Assembly (NCBI GenBank): GCA_951217055.1
Contig: OX578276.1
Coordinates: forward strand, 31,085,505-31,149,504
Origin: Gerris lacustris
Lineage: Eukaryota > Arthropoda > Insecta > Hemiptera > Gerridae
DNA length: 64,000 nucleotides
Reading direction: 5' to 3'
Made by a program: the position numbers and the translations under genes. This document shows, one piece after another, positions 48,001-58,000 of this stretch. Position 1 is the stretch's first letter; the number at the start of each line of letters is the position of its first letter. A model generated the notes under the pieces. That model was not told the DNA's origin. It worked only from the letters and a program-made list of their open reading frames with translations, and searched no databases.

Positions 48001-51000
48001 ATGATGAATGCTACAGGCTTAGAATTGATGCTCTATAAGCTGTTTAAATAGAATTATCAACCATAGGGACAAAAAAAAAAGATTCATTTATTGATTTTCA
48101 ATATCAGATTCTAAATTTATCTTGCCACATGAAAACTCATAAGCAGAGACGGGAAAAAGTCATAAACGTCATAGTCATATGATTTTATCATAAAATAGCC
48201 ATTTTACGCATAAACGTCATAAAATGGGAGTTTCTTGTAATAAACGTCATAGAATGGCCTTTTTTTTGCTAAATGTTTAGCAAAAAGGTTTATTTTTTTT
48301 TTGTTAATGCAAATTTTTAAATTGAACATTCGTGGTCCGGTTCCAGGTAAAAGTGGAGTTCGAACAAAAAACCCTTACACCAGCTTAGTGAATGGCCTGG
48401 GCTCTTAATTTCCTGACCACTTTCGGACTTAACTAATGCGCTTATGCATACCTACAACCAGAGAGGCACCGACGGTCATCCCTGATTCCAAACTAGAGCT
48501 CCTGATCGGCTCCTTCTTGGAACAACTCCTCAAATTAGAATCCAGGCAGTTCAAGATAGATTCTCCAATCAGCCGATAGTAAACCCATTGGATTAGGCAG
48601 TCTCCTGATTGGCTGTTCCATAATTAAGACTTCGAATAAATCCATGGTAAGGGAGTAGAATGTTTAATTGCTCATTTGGTGACAAGTAACACGAGTAAGA
48701 AACTCGTGTTGCTTGTTCCTTGATTAATTTTACTCGTGTAACTAGTTTCTTGATTGATTCTACTCTTATCAGAATGCCGAAAACTCCAGCAAACAACTTA
48801 GCGCTTAAGCGTAAATGTGTGTCAGAGGAGGTGGACTTTTCTTTGGAAGGTGAAACATTCTTCTGTAAGCCATGTGATAAACAGGTAAGTTCTAAACATA
48901 CTTTGTATCTGAAGTCTTCAAGGTCTTAGCTTCATTGGATGCTGTCAATTCGCAATGCAAAAGAAGCCCTAAAGGCTCCAGCACTGGAAACCCACCTGAA
49001 CTACATCAACGACAACTTTGGGACATTTCCTGACATAATAGAAGGTCTGTAAAAACAGGATATGCTATTTCCAAACGGTGTCGAAAAAATCAAGACCACT
49101 TGGAAGAGTGGGGGAAAAGGTGAAAGAAAAGTTCACTGCTGTTCTCTCAAGGAATCCTGGGTGGGAACACGCTCAGGCCATAGCTGCCCGGTTGAAGAGC
49201 GTGCAAAAGCAAATGACGTGTCATGCATGAAATTTGCTCCCACCTCATCTGCTGACGTCGAAAGGTCTTTTTCCGAGTTTAAAATTCTACTGACGGTCAA
49301 AAGAACTAATTTAACGCTGGAGAATATAGAACAACACATGATTACTTTTTACAATGTTGAAGCATTCTGTTAATTATTATAATTTATTACATATATTCTA
49401 AATATGTATTTATGAAATATTGAAATCTTTTTTGAACTTTTTCCCTCCAAAATAACGAAATACTTCATATAAAGGCTAACTATTCACAGAAAATAAACGT
49501 CATACTTTTGGCTAAAAGGTCATAAAACAACCGATTTTCTAAAATAAACGTCATAAAACAGGATAATAAAAGTCATAAAAGTCATAGAATAAAGGTCATG
49601 AACTGGAAAAATAAAAGTCATAAACGTCCCGTCTCTGCTCATAAGGCATAATACAAATACAATCTGGTCCGGCCTAGCACACTGTGAGCTGTTAACTAAA
49701 ATTGAGCAATATATTAACTTATACTATCTTACATATCAAGAGCTTAATGAAACTTACATCTTCTTCTGAAGTTCAACCTGCTTCTCTTTCCTTTCGAAAA
49801 ATTCCATGATTTTAAGCCTCTGCTGCTGTACCAAACGTCCCTTCTCAATGTTGAATTCTTCCTCTGCTTTAGCATCGATTTCTTCTGCTTTCTCATTGGC
49901 TTCCTGCTCGATGAAAGCCATCATATGCTTGATCTAAAACAATAAATCAAAAGTGTAAAAGGAGGTAATGCCAAAATAGTATAGCAACACTTTACAGTCG
50001 TGAGTCCTGATAGAACAGAGTTCCTGGCAAACCCTAGACAACCAGCCACACGTCTGTCACTACATATAATTAACATGTATTTATTCTCTGCTTCCTACTT
50101 ATAATATACTGTATATTATAAGTTTGTAAATTACCAAATAAATGAATAATGAAGTAACCAACAAAAGTAATGAAAATGGTACTAAAAATAGAATTTTTAA
50201 AAGGAAGTTTGCATAACATCATGTTAGTTCCTTAATTTGTATACAGCAGTAGGATCTTTTCATTCAAGTAATCTTTATGATTTGATGGGTAATCAGAAGG
50301 ACAAAATGTTACCATTACTTCCTCGATAATTAGATATATTAGCCTTAGTCTAAAGAAGAAGGAATAATAACTCCCCAAACAATCCTTACAATTTCTTTGG
50401 CCCTAGGCCTAGTATTACACGTGTAGGACAAACCACTTGTTCGAACTTAGTAATTAGGCCATATTTTAGGCCCTTTTTACTAGCCATGTGGTAGAGAGTT
50501 CCAGCCACTTCACACCTCTGTACAGTGTACCACTGAAGCGAGTATGGTGTGATCATAAGTGAGACATATAAAGCAGAAAATTACGGGGAGGGATTGAACC
50601 CACGATCTTGGCCGAGAGATGTGTTAAGTAATTTAATCCACACAGCCACACTGACTCTCCTTCTTAGGCCGTACGACAATATTTTACATTGTGAAACTGA
50701 GGATTGCATATCTTTACAAGGTTTCAGAAGACATCTGACATTACTAAAAATAGAAGAGGACCCCACATGTCCAGTGTGTGGCGAGGAGGAGGAAACAGCT
50801 TACCATTTTCTGGGAGTGTGTGAAGGATATGGGAGATAGCGTTTTCATATCTTAGGGAATGGAGAAATTAGGGAGAGGGAACTTGAAACTCTTAAGTGGC
50901 AAGATATCCTCTCCTTTATAATCCAAACTAAAAGGTTTAAGGATGAGGTGGAGGTGGTTTAAGGGGTGTGGGTTCGTCTGGGGTTGGCAAAAAGGATCCA

Positions 51001-53760
51001 AAGATGGTCTGTTTGCCAGTCTGTTAGACCTCCCCGCCCTAACTACTACTACTATCTCCACAAAATTACAAGTTATAAAGGACGCCATTAAGATGATATT
51101 ATTTTCCATGCTTAACCAGCTCTCTTATATATTCCCTTGTTATATTATAATATGACACCAACGTTTTTATTACATAACTACATTAAAACATTTTAACTTT
51201 TAATCTAATATATCTATATTGTACTCTTAATTTTAAGGGTGTCTACCAGACTCTTTAATGAGTAAAATAAGGAAGTTCCTCCAGTATAATCATTGTGTAT
51301 GTGCAACTGATATCAATAGCAAATTCCTTTTGTAATGGGGTTTGTCAATTGAATCACTTCAACAGTGTCCTTGGGGTAAAATTCTCTTAGGGTAGGAACC
51401 AACCCAACATATCATATCCACTAAAATCAAGACCCCAAAACCCCTCTTTTTAAGCCATCAACACCTAAGAATACGAAGAACATTGTAAAGCAGTTTATTA
51501 AACAAAAAAAAAAAGTTGATGTGGATCACATTGTTATAGGTTCATAGATTTAAAAAGTTACATGACGTATCTATTTTTTTTAAAAGAGAAAATTTTTAGA
51601 AAATTATGTAAATGATTATTAGAATATATTTATTTATTTATTTTTTATTTTTTTTTACCGCTTCGACTGCACGTGGGTCATTAGCGGTACAAACAATTAA
51701 TTATACCTTCATGCTATGTTACTCTCCCAATATTCCGCTTCCACATTTAGAGTGCAATTCCTCAACTCTCTCTCACATGCCTTCAAACCAAGAAATATAT
51801 CCCAACATATTTGGCATATTCTAAGATCGATCTCAGACCTTCAGTTGACGAGAATATATTTATTATTTATAATAATATATAAATTTATTCATATTTTACA
51901 GTATGAAATTCGGGACAAGGTATCATTAACGTCAGAGAAATTCATTTTTCTGCGTAGCTTAGTAGGTAGAGCGCTATACTGGAAATATAGAGGCCTGTGG
52001 TTCAAATCCCAGTGCTGGAGTGTATTTTTCTCTGGTTGTTTCCCGCAGTTGTTAATAATTATAATTTGATTTAAAATATAATTATAATTTATTATAAATT
52101 TATTTATTATAATATATAAATAATTTATTAAATAGAATTAAAATTCCATAAAATTCCTTTGTCTGCTTCAATAAAAAATTTAGAACAATTGTGCTGAAAA
52201 AAAATCCTACTTCTAAAGGGCCCAAACATGTTGTACTTGGTTTGGTTGTACAACATATCTCAACTGCTATATGAGATTGTTTAACTCTATCCTTCAAAGA
52301 AGGTAAATTTGGGCCGTTTTGCACCCAATTTGATAACCACATTTAATTTGTCTCTTTTTCTGTGTATTAAACCTTCATTTAAAATCCAAACAAGAAAAGC
52401 TGATTTTTAAGGTGAAGATATACTAGGGCATTCGCCCCAAATGAGCATGCATTTGACCCGATTGAGCGTGCGTTCGCCACGAATGAGCATGCATTTGACC
52501 CGTTTTGCTTTAGATATGGACAGGACAAGCCGAAGGGAAGCGCATGCTCATTCGGGTTGAATGCTCAAGTGTATCCCCGCCTTTAAATAATGATTGCCTT
52601 AAAACGAATATTTGTCACACCTGTTTTTAGTATTTGTTTTTCAAGAAGCAAAACTTTGTTATAAAACATATCTGAACATGTGAGGGAACTTTTAAGGCCT
52701 CTTATGTCATGTTTGAATGCAGTATATGTTCATATGTCCTTTTATTACAAGTAGTACAACACATTTCTTACAACATGCCTATTCAGAGTCAAACAGATCT
52801 ATCTACGGTGATTTAACTTTACAAACTTATTAAATTGGTTGGAAGGCAAGCAGATATATATGTTGAGGTGTGTTGTACAACCTTGCCAAGTTGTACACAT
52901 GTATGGCCCATAAGGACAAAGGATTATGTACTACAAGAGCTAGTCTGTATGCGGAGCTTCCCAAATAGAGCTAACTTATTTTTACGATTTGTCTGACTCT
53001 CCAATCTCTGTTATTTACCTTTAACTTTTATTGAGCTAGAGTTATTGAAGAAAAATAAGAGAGAAGTATAAAGAATATATTAAGTAAACTAATAAGAGAT
53101 CAAAGGACAGAATGTGCCAATATAAGTGCTTATCAAAATATAGTAGAATAATATGTGATAACATTTGCAATACTTTTTAACAGCAAAACATTAATTAATT
53201 AGTCTAAAAATATTATGCTTCAATGTAAATATTTATTTTTCTTAAGTAAATATAAGTATTAACTCAATTATTTTTCATTTAAAACTTGTGATTCAAAGAA
53301 GGCTAAAGGTTAACCTCCCAGAAAAAGTGGGCGTGGCAGAATAAACGGGATGGTCTACGGACTAAGTGTTTCAGTATATATTAAGTGTAAATTAAGCTTA
53401 AAAATACGTAAAACTTAATCCTACATCAATTATGAAAATATAATAGAACGATACTTTAGTCAAAGTATATAGAATCGAAGAGAAAAACACGAAAACTATC
53501 ATATTGGAAATGGGTACAGCAAGCATTGACAGTCTTGTTTTTTTCGAGGAAAATTGACAAATGAGATAAGGAATGTACAAATAACTTTAATCTAACTTAT
53601 CCAGAACATTGTCAATCGAGAATAAACTTTTCGAAAGAAGTTGAGAGCTCTTGTTAAATGAAAACTACTCCAAGGACTAAGACGAGAGTAATAGACGAAA
53701 TATATCCATGTAAAACTAGTTAAATACCTGTTTTTGAACATCTGCGTCGCTGAGAGCCAT
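41952..53760 (-). CDS. Vha26: V-type proton ATPase subunit E (V1 peripheral stalk), 5 exons
   Basis: The E subunit forms, with subunit G, the peripheral stalks that hold the V1 ATPase head against the membrane sector; the complex acidifies endosomes and lysosomes and energises epithelia. Exons in transcript order: 53760-53728, 49933-49758, 46928-46760, 45677-45495, 42071-41952. All introns are GT-AG and the phases agree, giving 681 nt and 226 residues, the normal length. The start [20 protein letters not shown] is the highly conserved N-terminus and begins a long charged coiled-coil (about residues 1-100). The C-terminal globular part includes ITGGVEL and [10 protein letters not shown] and ends [15 protein letters not shown]. 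Residues 127-165 are the divergent part, as in the family. No lesion is seen. The introns hold many transposons; the start codon lies about 1 kb from the divergent CNOT2 start. Confidence 0.98.
42861..43520 (+). pseudogene. pogo transposase N-terminus, interrupted
   Basis: Starts [20 protein letters not shown], then [20 protein letters not shown], a CENP-B/psq helix-turn-helix. The frame is broken at 42989 by the nested MITE. Beyond it the homology resumes ([11 protein letters not shown], then [16 protein letters not shown]), the second CENP-B HTH, with a stop in between. The DDE catalytic domain is absent. Confidence 0.8.
42989..43276. mobile_element. hAT-type MITE built of CATCGATG repeats
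   Basis: Ends TAGGATTGGGACATCGATG and inverted TAGGGTTGGGACATCGATG differ at one position. The perfect 8-bp target duplication CTGTCTAC is at 42981-42988 and 43277-43284. The 288-bp interior repeats CATCGATG and related words many times in both directions. Confidence 0.93.
44760..45035 (+). mobile_element. degraded LINE 3' fragment, same family as 7685-7990
   Basis: Broken frames read [30 protein letters not shown] and [17 protein letters not shown] tail. These parallel [18 protein letters not shown] and the WMYNI block of the 7685-7990 fragment. Several frameshifts and a stop. Confidence 0.5.
45048..45380. repeat. repeat region rich in TCAAGC/GCTTGA words
   Basis: The word GCTTGATAGTCTAG and variants of GTCAAGCGGCTTGAC occur several times in both directions. 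It may be a foldback transposon whose ends I could not define. Confidence 0.4.
45495..45677 (-). CDS. Vha26: V-ATPase E, exon 4 (residues 127-187)
   Basis: Reads [20 protein letters not shown], then [20 protein letters not shown] and [21 protein letters not shown]. Acceptor TTTCAG, donor GTAATT on the minus strand. Confidence 0.96.
45778..46161. mobile_element. pogo-like MITE, truncated inverted relative of 38239-38639
   Basis: The right end inverted reads CAGTAGAACCTCGATAAGAA and is followed by TA. The other terminal repeat has lost about 22 bp, starting inside at GACCCTCAATAACACGAC. Body similarity to 38239-38639 is high throughout, in opposite orientation. Confidence 0.85.
46165..46759. 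other. remainder of V-ATPase E intron 3
   Basis: No recognised element or exon. Confidence 0.5.
46760..46928 (-). CDS. Vha26: V-ATPase E, exon 3 (residues 70-126)
   Basis: Reads [20 protein letters not shown], then [20 protein letters not shown] and [28 protein letters not shown] and VREDHV are near-universal in animal E subunits. Acceptor TTCCAG, donor GTAATA. Confidence 0.97.
47673..47826. mobile_element. small foldback element
   Basis: Arms GATTTTGAGTTATATA... TAGAATGCTTTTGTTTTAAT pair with a right arm ending TATATAACTCAAAATC. About 55 bp per arm, in V-ATPase E intron 2. Confidence 0.78.
48144..49637 (+). mobile_element. internally deleted hAT transposon
   Basis: Terminal CAGAGACGGGA is inverted at both ends, with a perfect 8-bp duplication CTCATAAG (48136-48143 and 49638-49645). 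Sub-terminal DNA repeats TAAACGTCATA and variants about five times on each side. The inside keeps an N-terminal zinc-finger fragment (48774-48927) and a C-terminal dimerisation fragment (49200-49373), but not the catalytic middle. It sits in intron 2 of V-ATPase E. Confidence 0.93.
48774..49373 (+). pseudogene. hAT transposase remnant (BED-like finger and hATC domain)
   Basis: From 48774 the frame reads [20 protein letters not shown], then [10 protein letters not shown], the first cysteine pair of a BED/CGGBP1-like finger. A second frame ending at 49373 reads [20 protein letters not shown], then [13 protein letters not shown], the hATC dimerisation domain. The two parts are in different frames and the catalytic core is lost. 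Confidence 0.85.
49758..49933 (-). CDS. Vha26: V-ATPase E, exon 2 (residues 12-70)
   Basis: Reads [20 protein letters not shown], then [20 protein letters not shown] and [18 protein letters not shown], the charged N-terminal coiled-coil. Acceptor TTTTAG, donor GTAAGT. Confidence 0.98.
50403..50661 (-). mobile_element. tRNA-derived SINE, second copy
   Basis: Shares with 30207-30511 the blocks ACAAACCACTTGTTCGAAC, GTAGAGAGTTCCAGCCACTTC and GAAGCGAGTATGRTGTGATC. On the minus strand the B box is GGGTTCAATCCC. The 3' tail is degraded and no target duplication is seen. It abuts a plus-strand LINE fragment head to head. Confidence 0.8.
50668..51060 (+). mobile_element. LINE 3' fragment (Jockey/R1-like)
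   Basis: Plus strand reads [20 protein letters not shown] followed by [19 protein letters not shown], the cysteine knuckle of LINE ORF2 proteins. After a stop, [14 protein letters not shown] residues follow. The 3' end reads CCCGCCCTAACTACTACTAC, close to the 3' tail of the SINE at 30207-30511. Confidence 0.75.
51860..52090 (+). repeat. single dispersed copy of the tRNA-like repeat
   Basis: Contains the same tRNA-like module (51948-52020) and the same right flank (TGTATTTTTC, GTTTCCCG, AATAATTATAATTTGATTTAAA) as the 4273-5547 block, with point differences. Confidence 0.85.
51948..52020 (+). tRNA. tRNA-like module (GGA anticodon loop), dispersed copy
   Basis: A box TAGCTTAGTAGG, anticodon loop CTGGAAA, B box GGTTCAAATCC and a T5 run are all kept. 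Acceptor and T-stem pairs are more damaged than in the 5019 copy, so it is likely a pseudo-tRNA or SINE head. Confidence 0.45.
52411..52581. mobile_element. 171-bp MITE
   Basis: Ends GGTGAAGATATAC and inverted GGCGGGGATACAC are flanked by TTTAA on both sides. Inner words ATGAGCATGC and ATTCGCC recur in both directions. Superfamily unknown. Confidence 0.65.
52590..53727. other. remainder of V-ATPase E intron 1
   Basis: AT-rich; no element or exon recognised. Confidence 0.5.
53728..53760 (-). CDS. Vha26: V-ATPase E, exon 1 (residues 1-11)
   Basis: Encodes [11 protein letters not shown]; the start is fixed by the conserved N-terminus. A likely 5' UTR acceptor (TATTTTTAG before 53788) suggests a further non-coding exon upstream. 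Confidence 0.97.
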
Positions 53761-54773
53761 TTTTGCGGTTCTTTTGAAGCTTTAACGTCTAAAAATATAA
53801 AGAATTTAATTTACAATACAAATTTTCAAGCCCAACCCAAAGTTACAGGCAAAATAATCCAGAGCAACTTGCCTCCACCAGAAAAGAGATTGCAGATGTC
53901 ACTGTCACTACACGGTCACCTGATCAGGTGATCGATTTTACAAGTCCGAACTGTAAATATAGTTTTTTGAAAAAAGTTACTATTAGAAAATAATTAAAAC
54001 TATTGGAAAATTTAATTTTTATTATTTGAAATTTTATAGCACTGAAATTCGGGCGTATTTGAATTTTTTTTTTTTTTATAAATTGGAACACAACTAATGT
54101 CGGAAACAGCCTCCAGTCAAATATGGCAGATTTCTCATTTTGTTGTCCGATGTATCTTTACGAAACGTAGCATTTTTTAATTTTCAGAAGTATGTTTTTA
54201 GTTCTTTTTGCTGAATGTTTTTATTTAACGTACAAAATATCATAACAAGCTTTTGGTAAAGTAGAACTCTGCGAAAATAGTGGTTTATAGTATAGTTTAT
54301 CATGGCCCTTGTTTGGATTGATGTCTATGTCGCTTTTATATTTTGTTTTTAGTTATAAGTGAAGAAGTGTCGAAATTTCAAGAGTTGTCTGGTTTCTCTT
54401 GTGTCTTATCGTAGTTAACAATTAACGTTTAGTGATTAAAAAGAGATCTTTAGTTCCCTGTTACTGTATATATAGTGGCTAAGCTTGGCTTTGTTGTTCG
54501 TAGTGAAGCCTATTATTACCTCACGAATTTATGTATTTGGACGTTTTAACGCCTTGTCAAAGCTTTATTATATTGAATTAGACTATAAATTTCCATTGCA
54601 AGTCTAATATTTGTAGATTAACGTTCTTCAATCGGCACATTAACTTCACTTCCGTCTTTATAATATATTCGCCAGATAGGGCTGCTTGAATTTGAGTTGT
54701 GAATTGTGCTTGCTTTCTGAATTTCAGTAATTGGATGAGTTATAATTGAATGTACATTATCAGGTAGAGAAGA
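53761..54773. promoter_or_regulatory. shared promoter region of V-ATPase E and CNOT2
   Basis: Two divergent start codons lie 1013 bp apart with no other gene between, so the region very likely holds both transcription starts. A perfect 16-bp palindrome TCACCTGATCAGGTGA (53916-53931) carries two E-box half sequences. Exact transcription start sites are not visible, and no convincing TATA box can be singled out in AT-rich DNA. Confidence 0.6.
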
Positions 54774-55027
54774 ATGGCGAATTTGAACTTTCAACAGCCG
54801 CCTCGGAGTATAGCGAGCCAGGGCCTGAGCCGAGGGGGCTTCGGGTCCAACTCACTGTCCGGTCATGTCACTCCTACATCTGGCATGTTCCCCGGTTCCG
54901 GCAGTTCCTTTTCCACACCTCAGCAACTCTCTCCTAATCGAAGTATCATACCCAACAGGGCGCTATTCGGTGGTCAGCGATCGTTCCCCGAGAGGCGGCA
55001 AGTACTTGGCTCCGTCATGCAGGATTG
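54774..55027 (+). CDS. CNOT2: CNOT2, coding exon 1 (residues 1-85)
   Basis: Starts at ATG in AGAAGAATGG and ends with the codon TG|G at donor GTAATT. The Pro/Ser/Gly-rich disordered N-terminus ends FPERRQVLGSVMQDW. Confidence 0.93.
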
Positions 55028-58000
55028 GTAATTTCTTATTCACTATTCATACTTTCTCATGTAATTTCTAGCTAATAATACATTTTGAAGCCTCTATCGG
55101 TATGTTAATTTATATTCATACAAAAATTATTTTTTATGATAAGCGACTGATAAGTACTAATTTGCAGTTAAACTTTTTAAAGTTTTCGTGTTGCTGGTTA
55201 CGTATATAATGTTCTTTTGATTTTAAAACAAGAACATATCAAATAAAGGTAGAACTTTATAATGCGGTACTCTGCCTGATATTTGACATTAGACAGGGAT
55301 ATTATCACTTCTAGTCTCTGGAGGGGTAATGTACTTTTGGACAACGGAACATCTCTTGAGGGGATGTGTTATGGCAAGGGGGTACCTTAATCTACAATTA
55401 GCTTGAATAAATTATCCTACTTTAACCTCTTTAAATACAGAACTACTGAAAGAAAAATAATACTGAAGTCAATTAGTAAAATTGACTATTAAAAAAGTTG
55501 TATATATTGTTGAAACTGTATTACATATAACCATTCAATTTACTATAAAATCCATGGTTTCACTTTTTGAAGAAGTCATGAGAATAGTGTGCAAAAGTGT
55601 AAGTGCAATGGTCACGCTCTGGTAAGTTATTATAGGTATTATAATTAATATGGTAATGAGGAACAGCTCTCAGGTGTTTCTCTTTATACTTAATACTCCC
55701 TTCTACAAAAATTTGTTGGTGGATCCCAAACTATCATACTGGTACTATGCCCAACTGCTGAATTTACTTATATTCTAGTTTCTTTCATTACCTAAAGGGT
55801 TAGAGATAAACAAATATCAATACTATGGGAGGGGGGATCTGTATGCCAAGATTTACCAATATATTAAACATGTATCTGTACCTTACAAGTAAACTGTAGT
55901 GACTCCATTTTCTTCTGAATTTGACTTTTCCATGATAACATACTGCGGAAAGTGTTATCTATGATTTAAAATTAATTTTATTTATGTTAAAGGTTATAAT
56001 GAAATAATAAAAGTTGTTTATTTGGCACTCATTTACTTGTTTAACCACCCAAAAATAACTTTGTGTAAATGTTATTAAGTCTAAATAGTTATTTAGACTA
56101 ACATCCAGAAGTGTTATGTGTTACTTCGTCCTCAAAGTACTTGGAGTGCATATCCCTTTGTCTTAATAGTTATTCGGACAAAGTAATTATTTATAAGTGG
56201 AAGACAATTATTATAAGGTGGGTTACTAAATAAATTTGGGTAAATATCGGCAATAGCGCACCCCTTCTCACTCCAAAGTATTTTTTGACAAAGAAATATC
56301 AACTCTCCTATGAACAAACCATACATATATAATTATTATATATGAATGGAAGGGATGAATTGATATATCGAAGCCAACTGTACGACTTCGATTACACGGA
56401 AAGGGTACACCATTGCCGAGTTTAGCCTAAATTTTTGTCACATGACATCTTATTTACTTGTTGGGTAACCAAATAAATGAGTATCACTTTTTTTATCCGA
56501 CTACATTATGAACACTCCATGAGTTATTAACTGAAGAAATAAGAAGTAAACACAAACCAATAAATGTAAACAATTAACATGAAACTAGGACCTTCTAGTT
56601 CTAGAGATTAATGTCATGTATATTATTTTTCAATTAATTCTGTTTGATTTTGTTTTTTATTTGATGTATAATAATAGTTATTTATGCAGTAGTACTAGGG
56701 AGTAAAGTAAGCCATTATTCCCTGAGCGAAAAAAAGTTGGTTCTTGAGGCGAAGCTGAAGGAACCATGGTCCCTAAATCACGAAGCGAAGCCGAGGGAAT
56801 TACTCTTTAATTCCCGAGGCGCAGCCGAGGGAGATAATTATCGCGAGGGGAATAATGGCACTTTACTCACGAGGTACATACAATATTTTATCTCCAGTTG
56901 GAATGAAAATACACATTTTCATCTGTAGCACAGTTTTTATTTATTATTTTAATAAATAACAATAATTCTTAGAACTTTTAATAGCAGATATAAGAGATTC
57001 AATATTAAAAACAAATAAGAATTGGAATTAAACTCAAATAGAAGGTTATTTAGATGCAGGTTATAATTTTGTAAACAAAGATAAACATGGTCAAAAAAGC
57101 GCAGTGCCGCCAACCTGATTTCAACAACTTCATTACATTAGCCATACATTTTCTACTATTTATAAAATAATTAAGTTGCAATCTTTACTTTTTTGCCCTA
57201 CTTTACTTTTACTTTTTCTCCCTACTTTTTGAGTTCAGGGATGAAAAGACCTGTTTTAGTCCCTCTAAACTAATTCAAAATCATAACTTTTTTTCCCTAC
57301 TGGAGATAACACTTTTTGTGGCCAACTACTGTAGTTTTATCGATGTTGCACTCTTATTTGAACTGAAATCAATGGTGCGTTATTGTTTGAAATAATTATT
57401 TGTTATAAGCCCGATTTTTTATTAAGGCAGACAACCTTCAGCCCCAAATAGTCTGTTAGTACTGGCTTTTTAGATTCATTCTAAATAAATAAAAAAATAA
57501 AAAATTGAGCAGATTGGAGGTAGGTACTTCAGTTTATTTCTAAGGTAGGTTGTTGTTTGACAGGTATGTACCTTGGAAACTTGCCCAATACAAGTACAAT
57601 TCCAGGGAGAGAGGATATGTTTTTCTGTGATACTATTTGGCAACAATATTTTAGACCAGCTATTATCTGTGTTACCAGCTGCAGTTAATTTTTGCTGTCA
57701 AGTAAGAGAACCTCTCCTACTATAGCTTTCTGGTTGACTTGGAATTAATTCTCACTATCCATTCTCACAGACCTGGTGGCGTTATTTCTTTCCTCATATA
57801 GGTTGCCCAATCTGACTGTCAATAGTTATTGCTAATTGTAAGAAGAGTATAATCATTGTCCAAGCTAGACGGCATAATATACAGTATCTAAAGATATTTC
57901 TGTAGGACCAGGAATGCAATTTAACTACACCTTCATTAAGGTGGCCATACACTTTGCGATATACCTGACAGGTAAACCCAAACAAGAGTACTCTTATCAA

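Noticed and set aside
54746..54937. Alternative frame starting upstream of CNOT2
   Set aside because: The overlapping +1 frame lacks conservation, whereas the frame from 54774 matches the CNOT2 N-terminus.
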